Shown here: one piece after another, positions 13,849-15,270 of the stretch | Layout: each line of letters opens with the position of its first letter | Numbering within the stretch: the stretch's first letter is position 1 | Assembly: GCA_045632625.1 (NCBI GenBank) | Contig: JAZQWZ010000029.1 | Span: forward strand, 1 to 15,270 | DNA from: Scatosoma sp045632625 | GTDB taxonomy: Bacteria; Bacillota; Clostridia; Christensenellales; Borkfalkiaceae | Length of the DNA: 15,270 nucleotides | Direction: 5' to 3' | Notes under the pieces: generated by a model | What the model saw: only the letters and a program-made list of their open reading frames with translations | Told to the model about the DNA's origin: nothing | The model's database searches: none | Translations under genes and position numbers: made by a program

Positions 13849-15270
13849 ATGCTTTCGGATATTCAAATTGCGGAACAAGCAAAGCTTGACGATATTAGAG
13901 AAATCGCGAAAAAACTTGGTTTGACGGAAGATCATTTACAGCTTTACGGCAAGTATAAAGCAAAAATTTCCGTTCCGCAAGACAAAAAACGCGACGGGAA
14001 ATTGATTTTGGTTACTTCCATCAATCCCACGGCTTCTGGGGAAGGGAAAACGACGGTGGCAATCGGGCTTGCCGATGGGCTTTCCAAGATAGGTAAATCC
14101 ACTTGTTTGGCGCTTCGCGAACCATCGCTTGGCCCGGTGTTCGGCATCAAAGGCGGCGCGGCTGGCGGCGGATATGCGCAGGTGGTGCCCATGGCGGACA
14201 TTAATTTGCATTTTACGGGTGATATGCATGCCATCACTTCGGCAAACAACCTGCTTTGCGCGTTAATGGACAATCACATTTTCCGCGGTAATGCACTCAA
14301 TATCGATACGGATAATATTTATTTCCACCGTTGTATGGATATAAACGATAGACAGCTTATCAACATCACGACAGGCGGCGAAGGCAGGGGCGTAAACAGA
14401 CAAGACCATTTCGATATCACGGCGGCAAGCGAAATTATGGCGGTGTTGTGTTTGGCTACCGATATTGACGATTTGAAAAAACGCTTAGGCAATATCATCG
14501 TTGGCTTGAATAAGGACGGTCAATACGTACGCGCGAGCCAAATCCCCGGCGCAGTCGGTTCTATGGCAGTGCTTTTGAAGGACGCGTTAAAGCCCAACCT
14601 TGTGCAAACGTTGGAACACACCCCTGCCATTATCCACGGCGGTCCGTTTGCGAACATTGCGCACGGCTGTAACAGCGTGCAGGCTACCTATGCGGCGATG
14701 GCGCTTGCCGATTACGCGGTAACTGAAGCGGGCTTTGGCGCGGACCTTGGTGCGGAAAAATTTTTGGATACCAAATGCCGAGTGGCTGGCATTGAGCCTG
14801 ATTGCGTAGTCATCGTAGCGACGGTCAAGGCGTTGAAATTACACGGCGGCGCGGATAAAGCTACGCTTTCTACGGAAAACGTAGACGCGCTGAAAAAGGG
14901 CATGCCGAACCTTTTGAAGCATATCGAAAATATCGTAAACGTATACAAAAAACCCGCGGTAGTGGCGATGAACCGTTTTTATACGGACAGCCCGAAAGAG
15001 ATTGAAACGGTTATGCAAGCCGTGCAAAACGCAGGCGCAAAGGTCGTGTTTACCGACGTATTTTTACACGGCGGCGAGGGCGGTAAAGAGCTTGCCCAAG
15101 CGGTTGTCGAAGCTTGTGAAATGAAATCGAAACTGTGCTATCCTTACGATTTGACGGACGGTATACAACAAAAAATCGAGAGTGTTGCAACCAAGATTTA
15201 CGGTGCGGACGGCGTGGATTTTTCCAAGGAAGCGCTGGACAAAATCGCGTTCATTGAAAGCCAAGGCGAG
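13849..15270 (+). CDS. fhs: Formate--tetrahydrofolate ligase, N-terminal 474 residues (3' end outside window)
   Basis: ATP-dependent enzyme that makes 10-formyltetrahydrofolate from formate and tetrahydrofolate, feeding purine and fMet-tRNA synthesis and, in acetogens, the methyl branch of the Wood-Ljungdahl pathway. The frame opens at ATG 13849 after AAGGAG and remains open to the last base of the window, so about 80 residues of the usual 556 or so are missing. Clear family blocks are the P-loop-like PTASGEGKTT (about 61-70), the segment LREPSLGPVFGIKGGAAGGG (about 89-108), QVVPMADINLHFTGD (111-125), and TGGEGRGVNRQDHFDITAAS. The sequence is intact and close to the family consensus. It is divergent from glyS. 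Its presence alone does not show acetogenesis, as many fermenters keep it for one-carbon metabolism. Confidence 0.97.
   Translation, partial: MLSDIQIAEQAKLDDIREIAKKLGLTEDHLQLYGKYKAKISVPQDKKRDGKLILVTSINPTASGEGKTTVAIGLADGLSKIGKSTCLALREPSLGPVFGIKGGAAGGGYAQVVPMADINLHFTGDMHAITSANNLLCALMDNHIFRGNALNIDTDNIYFHRCMDINDRQLINITTGGEGRGVNRQDHFDITAASEIMAVLCLATDIDDLKKRLGNIIVGLNKDGQYVRASQIPGAVGSMAVLLKDALKPNLVQTLEHTPAIIHGGPFANIAHGCNSVQATYAAMALADYAVTEAGFGADLGAEKFLDTKCRVAGIEPDCVVIVATVKALKLHGGADKATLSTENVDALKKGMPNLLKHIENIVNVYKKPAVVAMNRFYTDSPKEIETVMQAVQNAGAKVVFTDVFLHGGEGGKELAQAVVEACEMKSKLCYPYDLTDGIQQKIESVATKIYGADGVDFSKEALDKIAFIESQGE

Noticed and set aside
1..15270. CRISPR array, tRNA or rRNA gene, phage or transposase gene
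   Set aside because: No regularly spaced repeats, no cloverleaf with CCA-ready ends, no rRNA-like stretch and no recombinase or phage protein were recognised by eye.

Overview
The window looks like chromosomal DNA from a Gram-positive, clostridia-like Bacillota with moderate G+C. The family types support this: a SpoVB/YabM-type flippase translationally coupled to a YabN-type MazG protein, single-chain dimeric glycyl-tRNA synthetase, clostridial-type class II aldolase, formate--tetrahydrofolate ligase, strong AGGAG Shine-Dalgarno sites and sigma-A-type promoters. No tRNA, rRNA, CRISPR array, transposase or prophage gene was seen. Species cannot be assigned from this sequence alone.

Left block (1-7387, all + strand): the C-terminal end of a glycerophosphodiester phosphodiesterase; ftsH (TTG start); a ParB-like protein without parA; a 184-bp inverted-repeat element that looks like a MITE; a terminator-like hairpin whose 3' arm contains the ribosome binding site of the next gene; then a flippase-mazG-dus run. 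The flippase and mazG overlap by ATGA, as expected for the yabM-yabN pair of Bacillus. ftsH and dus also lie in that general region of the Bacillus chromosome.

Middle block (7388-11231): two glycolytic genes, each on its own + strand promoter and each followed by a terminator: class II fructose-bisphosphate aldolase and glyceraldehyde-3-phosphate dehydrogenase. Between them on the - strand lie two paralogous small membrane proteins (DUF898-like). Each has its own near-consensus promoter with an overlapping palindrome and its own terminator. The dehydrogenase has no usable ATG/GTG/TTG at the place where the Shine-Dalgarno site and homology put its start; the codon there is ATC.

Right block (11232-15270): an SGNH-hydrolase lipoprotein (+), a bidirectional terminator, glycyl-tRNA synthetase (-) with a short leader and no T-box, and the first 474 codons of formate--tetrahydrofolate ligase (+), which runs off the window.

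Most of the window is housekeeping. The points most worth a second look are the MITE-like element with a possible target-site duplication, the terminator hairpin that hides the flippase ribosome binding site, the FtsH Walker B aspartate replaced by alanine, the ParB-like protein with a degenerate CTP-binding motif, and the ATC start of gap.
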